This document shows, one piece after another, positions 10,890-22,201 of a stretch of 64,000 bases of DNA. Location of the stretch: assembly GCA_037693485.1 (NCBI GenBank), contig CM075345.1, forward strand, positions 111,470,001-111,534,000, read 5' to 3'. The translations under genes were made by a program, and so were the position numbers. Each line of letters starts with the position of its first letter. Within the stretch, counting starts at the first letter, position 1. Source of the stretch: Kitagawia praeruptora (taxonomy: Eukaryota > Streptophyta > Magnoliopsida > Apiales > Apiaceae). Under the pieces are notes generated by a model. The model was not told where the DNA came from and ran no database searches. It saw nothing but the letters and a program-made list of their open reading frames with translations.

Positions 10890-11826
10890 ACATTAAACTC
10901 CTGCATAAAGCACAAGTTAGTCAGAATGTATAATCTTTGCTCAGACTAGAACCAAATTTAATAGGGGAGCCTGCCAGTTTAAAGATAGTAATAGGTTAAT
11001 ATTATTGTAATCAATACTTCTTTATCAATTTAATTGGTGTTTGGGTGGATTATTCAGTAGTAATTGTTAGCAGTGACCAATTCATTCATACATACAGCAG
11101 ACAAATAATTTGGAAGCTAAACGACTACTAGAGACCGAAATTACTAGAATTAGTAACTGCAACATATACAACAAGAAACTACAAGGGTCATACCATTATT
11201 TAAAGTGAAGTGCCCAAACGCATACAATGTATTGTATTCAGTACAGAAACGGAAACAATATTCATTTACTACTAATAATAGCAATATTCTAAAAAGTGTG
11301 ATAAATGTAACAATATAAAATCAGGATGAGTGCACCAAAGCTTATCACAGCCAACAAAACAAAGAGGAAAGTGGCTATACCAACAATGAAAGACATTCAT
11401 CACTCTGACTAAACCACTGGACTCTCAATATCAAGTTCTATCACAATGGCTTGTTAATAAGACTATTTTCATCAAGTTGACAGATACACGAGTGCATAAA
11501 GAAATCACTTCACAGAACATTTTTAGTGATGTTTAGCGCCTCACACAATAACTGCTTCCACATTTCATGACATCAGCTACTTGTTACAATCTAATATATT
11601 ACGGCATCGAATAACCGATCCAAACTTATAAGTAAAATAGTTGTCATTTAGTCCAAGATTCAGGCATATACACCAGCTGCTTAACACTAATCAAGTTTCG
11701 AAGCTAATCACAGATCTAATATCGTAAAAATAAACATAATATTAAAAATACATTTCAACCTCGATTTCGTACACAATAAGACAATATAATTCACATTTAC
11801 AACAATCACATCTATTAAAACCAGTA
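10890..11826. other. Non-coding spacer upstream of the carrier pseudogene
   Basis: On the minus strand this would be the 5'-UTR intron and promoter side of the dead carrier gene. I see no other gene or clear repeat. Confidence 0.5.
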
Positions 11827-12065
11827 CTCCCACTGTCCCATCCATTTGTTTACCCTTTTTTGTTACATTTTAAGGTGGATTTTAAGGATAGTTCCATAAC
11901 TTATTTTTAAAATTTTCTTTTTTTATATAAAAATAGGATTGTTCTATTTTTATACAAAAAAAGAAACTTTCAAAAATAAGTTATGGAACTATCCTTAAAA
12001 TCCACCTTAAAATGCGTGTCGATACCCTATTTTAAAATGATAACAAATGGACGGGACGGAGAGAG
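11827..12065. mobile_element. Stowaway-type MITE
   Basis: Ends CTCCCACTGTCCCATCC and GGACGGGACGGAGAGAG are inverted and flanked by TA at 11825-11826 and 12066-12067. The body is a near-perfect hairpin ('aaggtggattttaaggatag' against its complement around 11980-12015). TA duplication with CTCCCTCCGTCCC-like ends is the hallmark of Stowaway (Tc1/mariner) elements. Confidence 0.9.
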
Positions 12066-12597
12066 TACTACGAAGACATTAAGCATTTCAAACTAGAAAC
12101 ACACAAACACACATATAATTACATCTAAACAAGAACATTAGTCAACAAGCCTACAGATCTAAGTAAAAAATGTGAGATTACTAACCTAGAGATTTAAACA
12201 AGAACAGTTAGTCAACAAGCCTATAGATGCAGATATATGAATATGGTCAACAAGCCTATCTAGGGCTTTGAGAAGGAAAGGGGAAAATATATGGGGTGTT
12301 TGGGGAACTTTTTTTCAGAATAAGTTAACTTAGTTTAAGATAAAGTTAAAGATTCATAACTTTTTTCTGGAAAAAGTCATTTTTTTTCATGATTGCTAAA
12401 TGCAGTTCAATATTACTCAGTGCAGTTTGCACATTTTACTATAATACCTTTTATCATATTCTGTGCAAATTTAAGTCAGGTCAACCTATTCATACACGTA
12501 ACACGTTTTGTCCTGTACCATAATCACGTCACCAAATTAAAGTTGATGAAATTTTTTCCATTGTTCAAATTTTATAATACAGTAAAAAAAGTATACT

Positions 12598-13791
12598 TAA
12601 AATGGCCTGGATCCGCAAAACAACACGGCAGATAAAATGGCCTGGGTCCATAGCACTGATGGTAAGTATGCTGTCAAGACGGGATATAGAATGTGGCAAG
12701 ATAGCAATGATAATCAAGTGGCTAGTGGGAACTCTGTTGGGTGGAAAAGAATATGGAAATTGCAGATCCCGTCGAAGGTGAAATTCTTTTTATGGCATTT
12801 TTGTAGGAACAATATCCCAGTTCGATCAGTGCTGAAACGGAAATGCAGAATGGTTCCTTTAGTATGCCCCATGTGTAATACTAACATTGAGCATCTTCGT
12901 CATGTCTTTTTTGAATGCAATTTTGCTTCTCAATGCTGGCAACATTCTGGTTTGCAGTTGGACATGTGGGAGATTGAAGATGCTTCACTATGGGTTTTGG
13001 AGAAACTGGCGACTGAGAACAATAACAAGCTTGTACAAATTGCTATGATTCTGTGGTCTATATGGTTCTTTCGGAATAAGAAAGTCTGGGATAATAAGAT
13101 AGTTACTTCTGAGTTCGCATTGAGTTGGAGTCTAAAGCAACTTCAAGATTGGAAGACTGCAATTTCTAAAGTTCTTGACTCTGCTAAACGGCCAGTAACA
13201 ATTACTAGGAGGGAGGATACGAAATGGACTCGTCCAGAACAAGGAAAGCTGAAAGTCAATGTGGATGCTAGTATCGAACAAGGCTCGTCATGCTATTCAA
13301 TTGGCATGATTATCAGAGACCACACGGGAGTTTTTGTGGAGGGCAAGACAATGAAGTTCAGTCGTTTGGCGTCAGTAATGGAAGCTGAAGCAAGTGCTAT
13401 TGAGGAGGCCCTGGAATGGATAGTGTCAAAAGGAGTTACAGAGGTGATTGTTGAGTCTGACTCTCAGATGGCAGTTCAGGCAGTTCAGGCCATTAATGGC
13501 AGTGCATCGTTCCAGCTCGAAGTTAGTCATAGTATTGATATTTGTAAGGCTATTTTAGCAGTTAGAAAGGATGTTTGTGTCCGCCATGTTAGAAGATTAG
13601 CTAAGAAAGGATGTTTGTGTCCGCCATGTTAGAAGATTAGCTAATAGGGCAGCCCACTGTATGGCGCGTATCCCTTGCGAGCTAAATGCTTGTGTGAATG
13701 TTATGATTCCTCCACGGAAAGTGTTGGATTCGGTGGTGTATGATGCTAGTTTGAATGAATGAGAACTTCCATTTTTCTTCAAAAAAAGAAG
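12598..13791 (+). mobile_element. 5'-truncated L1-type LINE
   Basis: The segment is bounded by a 13-bp target duplication, AAAAAAGTATACT, at 12585-12597 and 13792-13804. It ends in an A-rich tail and encodes only the 3' part of a plant LINE ORF2. Duplication, tail and 5' truncation together are the signature of target-primed reverse transcription. Confidence 0.9.
12637..13761 (+). pseudogene. LINE ORF2 C-terminus: zinc-binding RT tail and RNase H
   Basis: The frame from 12637 encodes the zinc-binding domain that follows plant LINE reverse transcriptases (IWKLQIPSKVKFFLW; CPMCNTNIEHLRHVFFEC). An RNase H-like domain follows, with acidic residues in KVNVDAS, EAEASAIEEAL and VESDSQMAVQA. The reverse transcriptase and endonuclease are missing. 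A perfect 40-bp tandem duplication (13565-13604, 13605-13644) shifts the frame and ends the protein at 13632; the original end is still legible after the second copy, to a TGA near 13761. Not functional. Confidence 0.88.
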
Positions 13792-13804
13792 AAAAAAGTA
13801 TACT

Positions 13805-14481
13805 ATAATATATAAAATGAAATATAAACATAAATTAATTTTTTTAATATAATTATATATTGAATAAACTAATTAAAATTAATAATCTTGAATTTTTAAC
13901 ATGTTAATTATGAAAAAAAACTTAAATTGCATACTAGTAAATATTATAATCTTAAAATAATTTATAAATTTTAAATTTATATTAGATGTTTGAATAAATT
14001 AATGCAATTACACATTTTAATAACTATTTAATATTTTATGAAAATAATGATAATTTTATCAAAATATTATTATGAAAATAATGATAATTTTATCAAAATA
14101 TTATTAAGTAATGGGTTGATATAAAGTATAACTAAATTTATGTAATAAATAAAATAGTATCAAAATTATTTATACTAGCATAAAATTCGTGCGATACACA
14201 AATCTTTTTTAATATTACACTAATACTTGTACTATGTTTAGATTTTTTTAAATATTACTTGAGTTTTATTTTATTTATTATGAACAGAATTTTTAAAACA
14301 TGAATTTTATTGATTTAGAATCTTTAAATGATATGAATTGATAATAATTATATATATGATTATGCTTGAAAAGGAAGGGTTTGGTTTGAAAAAGATTTAT
14401 TGTTTAATTTTTAGTGTTAATCAATGATCACGTTGGAAAAAGAAATTCACAGAATTATTAAACAGTTAAGAAGCACAAGGA
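13805..14481. other. AT-rich spacer with a 34-bp tandem duplication
   Basis: No gene is seen. A 34-bp unit (TATGAAAATAATGATAATTT...) occurs at 14037-14070 and again, unchanged, at 14071-14104. Confidence 0.7.
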
Positions 14482-14738
14482 TTAAAAGTAAGGGATATTT
14501 ACATAAATACATAAGATTTTAATAATTATTTCCAATTTTACTACCACCCAACTATCTTTTCACTTCTATAAAATCATTTTTTCAAAAATACTACCTCATT
14601 ATACTTTTATGTTTTCAAAATTCCAAAAATACTACCTTCCTCAATTGCAACTTTTGCAACCTCATTTGCAACTTCCAGTTTTCAAATTTCTGATTTCATG
14701 TTCTGGGGCTCAGATGTCATTTTCGACCTCTTTTTTGG

Positions 14739-14744
<6 letters not shown>

Positions 14745-14802
<58 letters not shown>
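14745..14802. repeat. (TA)n array at the left hairpin tip
   Basis: About 29 TA units flanked by ...GGACTCTGA and TCAGAGTCC..., so it forms the loop of a 35-bp-stem hairpin. Confidence 0.95.
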
Positions 14803-14808
<6 letters not shown>

Positions 14809-15003
14809 CCAAAAAAGAGGTCGAAAATGACATCTGACAAATGGAACTTGAAATCAGAAATTTGAAAACTGGAAGTTGCAAATGAGGTTGCAAATGAGGT
14901 TGCAAGGCCCCGCCAAGGGCACTCATAATTGGTGACTTTGGGTTGCAAGGCCCCGCCAGGGGCACTCATAATTGGTGGATTTCTGATTTGCAACTTTCAG
15001 TTT

Positions 15004-15506
15004 TCAGTTGCAACTTTTGCAACCTCAGTTGCAACTCCTCAGTTGCAACTTTTGCAACCTCAGTTGCAACTTTTGCAACCTCAGTTTTCAGTTGCAACTT
15101 TTGCAACCTCAGTTGCAACTTTTGCAACCTCAGTTGCAACTTTTGCAACCTCAGTTGCAACTCCTCAGTTGCAACTTTTGCAACCTCAGTTGCAACTTTT
15201 GCAACCTCAGTTTTCAGTTGCAACTTTTGCAACCTCAGTTGCAACTTTTGCAACCTCAGTTGCAACTTTTGCAACCTCAGTTGCAACTCCTCAGTTGCAA
15301 CTTTTGCAACCTCAGTTGCAACTTTTGCAACCTAAGTTTTCAGTTGCAACTTTTGCAACCTCAGTTGCAACTTTTGCAACCTCAGTTGCAACTTTTGCAA
15401 CTGAGGTTGCAACTCCTCAGTTGCAACTTTTGCAACCTCAGTTGCAACTACGGTTTGCAACCTGAATTGCAACTTTTGCAACCTCAGTTGCAACTTTTGC
15501 AACTGA
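15004..15506. repeat. 21-bp tandem array with 126-bp higher-order period
   Basis: Units of CAGTTGCAACTTTTGCAACC are interrupted at regular places by shorter 'cagttttcag' and 'caactcctcag' variants. The 'agttttcag' variant recurs at 15082, 15208 and 15334, exactly 126 bp apart (six 21-mers), and 84 bp after 14998. The TTGCAA words are self-complementary, so the array is palindromic at small scale too. Confidence 0.85.
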
Positions 15507-15701
15507 AAACTGAAAGTTGCAAATCAGAAATCCACCAATTATGAGTGCCCCTGGCGGGGCCTTGCAACCCAAAGTCACCAATTATGAGTGCCCTTGGCGG
15601 GGCCTTGCAACCTCATTTGCAACCTCATTTGCAACTTCCAGTTTTCAAATTTCTGATTTCAAGTTCCATTTGTCAGATGTCATTTTCGACCTCTTTTTTG
15701 G

Positions 15702-15707
<6 letters not shown>

Positions 15708-15771
<64 letters not shown>
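15708..15771. repeat. (TA)n array at the right hairpin tip
   Basis: About 32 TA units, the mirror counterpart of 14745-14802 and slightly longer, as expected for independent slippage. Confidence 0.95.
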
Positions 15772-15777
<6 letters not shown>

Positions 15778-16067
15778 CCAAAAAAGAGGTCGAAAATGAC
15801 ATCTGAGCCCCAGAACATGAAATCAGAAATTTGAAAACTGGAAGTTGCAAATGAGGTTGCAAAAGTTGCAATTGAGGAAGGTAGTATTTTTGGAATTTTG
15901 AAAACATAAAAGTATAATGAGGTAGTATTTTTGAAAAAATGATTTTATAGAAGTGAAAAGATAGTTGGGTGGTAGTAAAATTAGAAATAATTATTAAAAT
16001 CTTATGTATTTATGTAAATATCCCTTATCGTTAATAGTGACAACAATAAAAAGAAGTATAATAACTA

Positions 16068-16738
16068 TATTTTAATTAGAATTAAGGTGGTATCAAAACT
16101 CTCTCTCTCTCTTTCCTTTCTCTCTCTGCTCTAGCCGCCGCTCCTCTTCGTTGTATAGCAGCCGCCGGGGCTTCCATCGGAACTCCACCGGTGGAAAGCC
16201 CCAAAATCTTTCATTTTCTTTGCTTTTTCTTTCCCCCTTCAATAAATCTTGTTTCGATTTTTGTTTGTATTTTCGGATCTAAGGTTTCAAAACCTTTTCC
16301 GAGTGGCTTAAATTTCTTACATCTCAATTCCACGGAGCTCCCGGATTTATCGTTCTTCACAGGGATTTATCTTGAATGTGGTCCGAGTTATCTTGTTCTT
16401 GCGGTTTTTGTTCCCCAGATCTAGGATTGTCTAGGCTTTATTTAGTATTTAATTTTCGAAGTTGTAAGTTTGGTTTTGTTGATTGCTCTCCGTTTGGGTT
16501 TTCTCACCGTTTGTGTGAGTTTTGTTTTTCTCACCGTTTGTGTGAGTATGGTGATTGATTTAGTGATGAAAGTTGTTAGGGTTTGCATTTTCGGTCGATA
16601 GCTCAAACTGGTTTTGGCAATAAGAATGGATTAATCCGTGATTGTTTCTGTGTTTTGTTTGTTCGACGCGACTATTTATGTAGATGCCGTACGGCTTTTT
16701 GTTATTGAATTATCTCATTTACTTAAAAAAAAAAAAAA
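16068..16738 (+). mobile_element. Poly-A retroposon, family not recognised
   Basis: A 14-bp target duplication AAGTATAATAACTA lies at 16054-16067 and 16739-16752, and the unit ends in 16 A residues. It is much richer in GC and CT than its surroundings, with a CTCTCT-rich start and a GCCGCCGCTCC patch near 16130. That looks like a mRNA 5' leader or LINE 5' region. No convincing protein is encoded (longest frames 60-77 residues). It could be a SINE, a truncated LINE or a retrocopied transcript. Confidence 0.75.
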
Positions 16739-16752
16739 AAGTATAATAACTA

Positions 16753-18240
16753 GTATTTTTGGCCGTTTCACTATGGTTTTTTTTTTTAGTTTTTATGCAT
16801 GTTACAATTTTTTTATTGGGTATATATTGAAACCTAAATTTTTTAGTGAAAAATCAATTTATTAAAAAAAATATATGATATTAAGTTAGTTGGCAATAAA
16901 TGGATTTTTTTAACTTATGTAACTTAATTTTAAATATAAGGAATATCCATAACTCTCCACGGTCTTATTTTAGATCCTATTTTTGTCGTAATAAATCATG
17001 GGTTGAATAAAATCTTTTAATAAATTTATGCACATGCCTATCAAAATTAAATTTTTCGACTTTTCAAAGTTGTAGTTTATAGTTTTCTATTTCAACTACT
17101 AATTAAAATATAATATATAATATAATTTATATATTTTGAGTTATCCCATACATCATTTATCTAAATATAAAACGTATGTGTGTACGTGATACACAAAAAT
17201 CTCAAAAGAAGTGTAATATATGAAGTTTCAAAAATATAAAAATTTAAAAGAATTTCTAAGAGTATTTTTATAACTTTGGTTGTTATATTACAAAATCCAA
17301 TTTTTTTAAAAATCATTTAATAAGTCGCATAAAATCTACGTATGTTTTGTGCTCTAAAGGTTACTCAGTATGGCCAAGTTACAATAACTCGATTTTTCAA
17401 TTATAAATATTTTATGTAGTATAATTTACATACAATCTTAGTATGCTTATATTAATTTTAAATTATAAAACTATAATAAAATAATATAATTATTTCGACA
17501 TTTTTTAATTTTAAAGTATGTTTATTTTTTAATTATAAATATTTTATGTAGTATAATTTACATACAATCTTAGTATGCTTATTTTTATTTTAGATATATG
17601 TTAGAAATTTATTTTTTATTAATATTTAGTCCAAAATTTTAATTTTAATGAAACTTATATTATTAAAAGAAAAATGATCCTAAATACGTAATTAGGGGAG
17701 TTACCTAAATACTTAATGTGTTTTAAGGTCATTTTTGTAAATAATTGATCAGGTTTCAATTATGAAAGTACTCTCGTGTATTCGTAATAAAAAAAATTAT
17801 ATCTCACATAAATTAAGACAAATACCCTTTTTTATAAATACTTAAATTTTAATTACTTGATTTCTCGGCATCATTTTTGCCAATGCCTCGGCTATGTTTT
17901 ATTTTTTTTTACATATCAACAGGTTTGAATTCTAAAGACTGTTTTTGAAGTTAAATGTATTACTCATTGCTTTGCCATAAAACAACAAGAAGCATTAGAA
18001 TTTGATGTTATTGAAGTTAAGTGAAATCACGTAGTACTAAGTTTACACAATTGTCCTTAAAGTTGAAAAATCCAAAAATACGCAAAAAAGAGTAGAAAAG
18101 TTAATATGTTACGAAGTAAGCAATTATATAATACTTCCTTTGCATTTGATTCAATCTTGGTACAAAACTAATAGAATGATGCTTTTGTATTCTAACTTCA
18201 TGACCATTTCCTCTCTGTATTCAAGCGTGTCAATTAACTT
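16753..18240. other. AT-rich spacer with one spaced 53-bp duplication
   Basis: No gene seen. A stretch beginning AATTATAAATATTTTATGTA is present at 17399-17451 and repeated at 17531-17583. Confidence 0.6.
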
Positions 18241-18255
18241 AATTTTACGCATGTA

Positions 18256-18641
18256 TTGAAGTGTACCAATGAAGGAATTGATTTTAAGCTCAAATATGAA
18301 TATTATTCCAAGGACATTCTTGACCACATCCGAAATCATTGCTTTAATTCCAAGCGCAACTTTCGGAAGCTCGAAAATGTCTTCCGTATGCCAATTTTTT
18401 TTTTTTTTTTTTTTGATAAAATCGTACTTGCATTAAAATATCTCAAAGGTTACAGATGATACAATGTCGAGCAGAAACATCACTTACACGAAGGTACAAA
18501 GGTGCATATCATTGTAACTTAAATTTTAAAGGGTGTAAAAAGGTAGAGATTATAAGATTTGATGCAGCAAACCTTGATATCACTGAGTTAATGAAATTCA
18601 ACGCGGTCAACCTGATTGATGTCACTGCCTATGTGCTTTGA
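18256..18641 (+). pseudogene. Degenerate coding remnant, unknown family
   Basis: Two frames read like old coding sequence. One at about 18260-18392 includes KLKYEYYSKDILDHIRNHCF. The other, ending at 18641, includes CKKVEIIRFDAANLDITELM. A poly-T run near 18395-18414 separates them. I do not recognise the family. A short stretch just downstream ('agtcgcaatttggtaatga', about 18667) recurs inverted near 19815, linking it to the duplicated unit there. Low confidence that this was ever a gene. Confidence 0.25.
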
Positions 18642-18706
18642 TGTATGCGGCAAACATGTAAAAAAGTCGCAATTTGGTAATGAGTGGCTTGGTAAGAAAA
18701 TTAATA

Positions 18707-18965
18707 CTCCCTCCGTCCCTTATTTCTTTTCCTGTTAATCATTATCACGCTTGCCAATGCGCACTTTTAATCGTTAATATCTTTAATTTCGTTTTAGTAC
18801 TAAATATAAAAACTTCACTGTATTAAAGTACTCACAAATACGAATCCAACAAGATCACTCATGACTATATTTTGTCTTATAAATTATGCATAAATTAGTA
18901 GTCAATCGCTTACAACGAACAGTGTAAAAAGTCAAAACAGGAAAAGAAAAAAGATACGGAGGGAG
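18707..18965. mobile_element. Stowaway-type MITE, copy 1
   Basis: CTCCCTCCGTCCC at the left, an inverted copy at the right, TA at 18705-18706 and 18966-18967. Its interior is the reverse complement of the element at 21953-22201, so they belong to one subfamily in opposite orientation. Confidence 0.92.
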
Positions 18966-18979
18966 TAACTCTTAAAATA

Positions 18980-19505
18980 GGGATAAATATCAAGTAAGTC
19001 ATTGGTTGGGTTGAAATGTATCAATGTAGTCCTTAATTGCCATTTTGACTCATTTTAGTCCCTAACTTCTTTAAATTGAACAAGTAAATCACTGGTAATT
19101 TAGGGTTCTTAAGGTTCTTAGTATTTTTCATCAATTACTTCAAGATTTGTATGTCATACTTCAATTGGTTCTAGTAATACTTCCAACCAGTCCATAAATC
19201 GTCCCAGAGCCGCTCCAATTGATCACGATTGATAAGGTTGTGTTTCCCCCTTTCAATCGCGATCAATTGGAGCGCCTCTAGGACGATTTCTAGGCTGGTT
19301 GGAAGTATTATTACAACCAATTGAAGTATTACATAAAAATCTTGAAGTAATTGAAGAAAAATACTAAGAACCTTAAGAACCCTAAATTACAAATGGCTTA
19401 CTTGTTCAATTTGAAGAAGTTAGGGACTAAACTGAGTCAAAATGACAATTAAGGACTATATTGATACATTTCAACCCAACCAGTGACTTACTTGATGTTT
19501 AACCC
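18980..19505. mobile_element. Mutator-like foldback MITE with 10-bp target duplication
   Basis: A 526-bp near-palindrome with ends GGGATAAATATCAAGTAAG and CTTACTTGATGTTTAACCC. A perfect 10-bp duplication TCTTAAAATA lies at 18970-18979 and 19506-19515. Arms of about 240 bp meet around 19240 (AATTGATCACGATTGA). Target duplications of 9-10 bp with G-starting long inverted ends indicate Mutator-like elements. No transposase. Confidence 0.88.
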
Positions 19506-19679
19506 TCTTAAAATATAGGCACTCTTTAAAAGCATACATTTTTCGCAATGTAATTTAAGCAACCATCACTGGGGACTGAGGCAACAATCTTCATCCATTT
19601 CTGATGAGTTAAACTCGAACACACTTTCTTATAGCAGAATTGGGTTGCTTAGCTTCTATACCACCATGCACATGAACAT

Positions 19680-20695
19680 GACATGTGCTTTAAAATAGTC
19701 ATAACAGATGCTTAAGGATAAAAGCAATTCATGTCAAATAAAAGTTCTCACCATTTCACAAGGAAAATCCATATGGCATGGAAGAACCATAAAATGGCTT
19801 CTTTCATCATTACCAAATTGCGACTTTTTACTTGAGTATAACATATCTTTGTCTGTGGCAGCGGTGAAACTTTAGCTTGCGTCCAGCTCCCAATCATGTC
19901 TTCCCGTTAGATGGCATAGATTCATATCAATAGCCTTAATGTGTTTAAAAAACTACTTGCAAAACTAAATGCACACACATATGAACACAGTTAGTGCCCA
20001 TCAAAGTTGCAGCATGATTCAGATTATTTTGAATACAATGTAGCATACTTGTAGAGTCTAACAACTTTAGTGTTCCATACTCGTATCTATTACAAACATA
20101 TTAACAAAGAATTTGTAACACATATTTGAATAAAAAAAATAGAGCATGCCTATGCAAGAAGTATACCATGTACATTCTCAAATCTAACACGTTACATATG
20201 TCTTTTATAAAGAAGTCAATCATGCAGAGATTGTTTATTTCAAAAAGTGATCGATGTTGTTAAAATTTAATTAATGCCAATATAAACATAATTTTAATGA
20301 CTACTCATGCACATTTTAAAATAATGCAAAATCCTTAATCTCACTGCAAAATGCTTCGGGCCAAAAGCAATATGCTACAAATAAAATTCTCACATTTTTC
20401 CAAGAATATTGCCTTTAGCACGGGAAGAACCAGCAAATAGCTTCTTTCATCCTTTACCAAGATGGTACTTTTTATATGATTAATCAGCCCATCTTTGTCT
20501 CCAACAAAGGGACTTCAGCTTGTTCCAAGCTCGCATCCCCTATCTTCCTGTAAGATGGTATTGATTCATATGAATATCCTGGATGGATTTCAGAAGTTAC
20601 TTGCAAAACTAAATACATATGAAAGCAATTCATCAGTGTCCACCAAAATTGCAGCATAATTTATAATATTTTTTAATAAAATATAAAATGCATGT
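19680..20695. repeat. Diverged direct duplication, two ~370-bp copies
   Basis: Copy 1 (about 19680-20046) and copy 2 (about 20308-20695) share many long words in the same order, such as GGAAGAACCA...GCTTCTTTCATC, ACTTGCAAAACTAAAT and TTGCAGCAT. On the minus strand copy 2 has a short frame (YESIPSYRKIGDASLEQAEV) whose degenerate counterpart is visible in copy 1. This may be an old duplicated exon of an unknown gene. Both copies are too decayed to name. Confidence 0.6.
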
Positions 20696-21952
20696 AAACA
20701 TCTATCTATAGTAATGTCTCAAGAGTAATATCTCAAGCTCATTTGAACTCTGTATAACTATAACAAATAATTTGGCTACAATCCATTCACACAAAGAGAA
20801 TATTAATAATCGTATTTTCAAAAATTCAAATATGAAAAAGTAACTGAAGAATCGAATTAGCACTTTCATCAAACAGTTGGAGTGCAAAAACTAAAACACT
20901 TACAAAAACACTACCAAAACTACTTAGCCAGCAATAAATTGATACGCCACTTTAATTAAATAATGAATTACAAATGTGAAATCAATATAAGAAATACATA
21001 CATAAAATATGTACCAACCTTGAAAATAAGTCTAATTATGCATGACAAATCTGAAATATGCAAAACAAAGAGGAAGATTGACATAAAACCAATTACAATA
21101 GTGAAGAAAGAGAGAAAGAAAGAAAAATAATATAAAACCAGTATAAGGCATACAAATTTACGGTGACTGGTCCACGGTCATCATTTTGATTTGAGAAGGT
21201 CACTAAAATTAATAACCTGAAAAATTAACAGAAAAATCAAATTTTGAAGAAAAAGCAAACACATCTTTATATTCAAACTACATACTTCTTTGTGGCATAT
21301 TAACAAACACGTGTGATGTAAGTATCAAAACATATAGGCTCAAAACAACTTTAACCAAAAACTTTCATTACAACAAATCACAAATCAACAAACCGAATAT
21401 GAGAAATTAAAGAGTAAACAACCAATTGCTTGATAAATTACTCACCTTATTTGTAAAGAAAACCCATCTGCAAAATAGAAGAAAAAGAGAATGAATTTAT
21501 AAAAGATTCAAAATTTAAAAAATTGAAAAACTTATTCACTCATCGTACCTGATTTTTTCTGATCGATATCTCGCATATAATTTGTTAAAAAATGAAAAAA
21601 TCGTAAGATAAAAATAAAATCAATGAGAGGACAATCGAGTAAACAAAATAAAAGAAAGACATACATATGAAGAACATGAAATACAAATTTGATAATATTG
21701 TAATAAGATATAGAAAGAAGATAAGAAAGCTCAAGAGAGAATTTGAATTGAAATTCAAAATTCGAAAAAGATGAAAGTGAAACTCCTGTATAACAAGAAA
21801 GAGAAAGTATAATGCAATTCAAATTTTGTAACCGGTAAGGAGTGGCTTCGATTTCTGCGTATGACTTCTTGCATAAGACAGTGGATAGAGATGAGTATTA
21901 TTTTATTACCATATGTTGCAACTTGCACATGCAAATGTGTTACTCCCTCCGT
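20696..21952. other. AT-rich spacer
   Basis: No gene, RNA or clear repeat recognised. The longest frame, 96 residues on the minus strand at 21532-21822, is low-complexity and hydrophobic, so I do not call it. Confidence 0.5.
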
Positions 21953-22201
21953 CTCACAATTCTTTTCTCGTTTAATATGTCGGGACTGTTCATAACATGA
22001 GATAAATTACTAATTTACGTCTAATATATAAGTCCAAATATAGTCATGAGTGATCTTGTTGGATTCGTATTTATGAGTACTTTAATACAGTGAAGTTTTT
22101 ATATTTAAAACTAATACGAAATTAAAGATATTAACGATCAAAAGTGTACGTTGGCAAACGTGATAAAGGTAAACAGGAAAAGTTTTAAGAGACAGAGGGA
22201 G
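21953..22201. mobile_element. Stowaway-type MITE, copy 2
   Basis: CTCCCTCCGTCTCAC at the left and GAGACAGAGGGAG at the right, with TA at 21951-21952 and 22202-22203. Same subfamily as 18707-18965, opposite orientation. Confidence 0.9.

Larger units (their letters stand above)
14492..16024. mobile_element. 1.5-kb nested palindromic element (Mutator-like, tentative)
   Basis: The unit reads nearly the same on both strands about a centre near 15258. The outer 252-bp arms (14492-14743 and 15772-16024) show one mismatch by eye. Each arm ends in its own hairpin: 35-bp inverted arms (CAGATGTCATTTTCGACCTC...) around a TA array. Inside these lie two inverted GC-rich blocks (TTGCAAGGCCCCGCCA...) and a central array of a TTGCAACTTTTGCAACCTCA unit. 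Ends GGGATATTTAC...GTAAATATCCC resemble Mutator-type termini. The flanking 10-mers TTAAAAGTAA and TTATCGTTAA match at only 6 of 10 positions, so the class is tentative. There is no transposase. In-frame reading of the array gives repetitive nonsense. Confidence 0.85.

Noticed and set aside
14929..15544. Long overlapping frames of the type ATFATSV / QLLQPQLQ in several frames on both strands
   Set aside because: They arise because the 21-bp array length is a multiple of three and lacks stops; no codon bias, start context or family match.
21532..21822. 96-residue hydrophobic minus-strand frame
   Set aside because: Low complexity in AT-rich DNA with no start context or homologue recognised.
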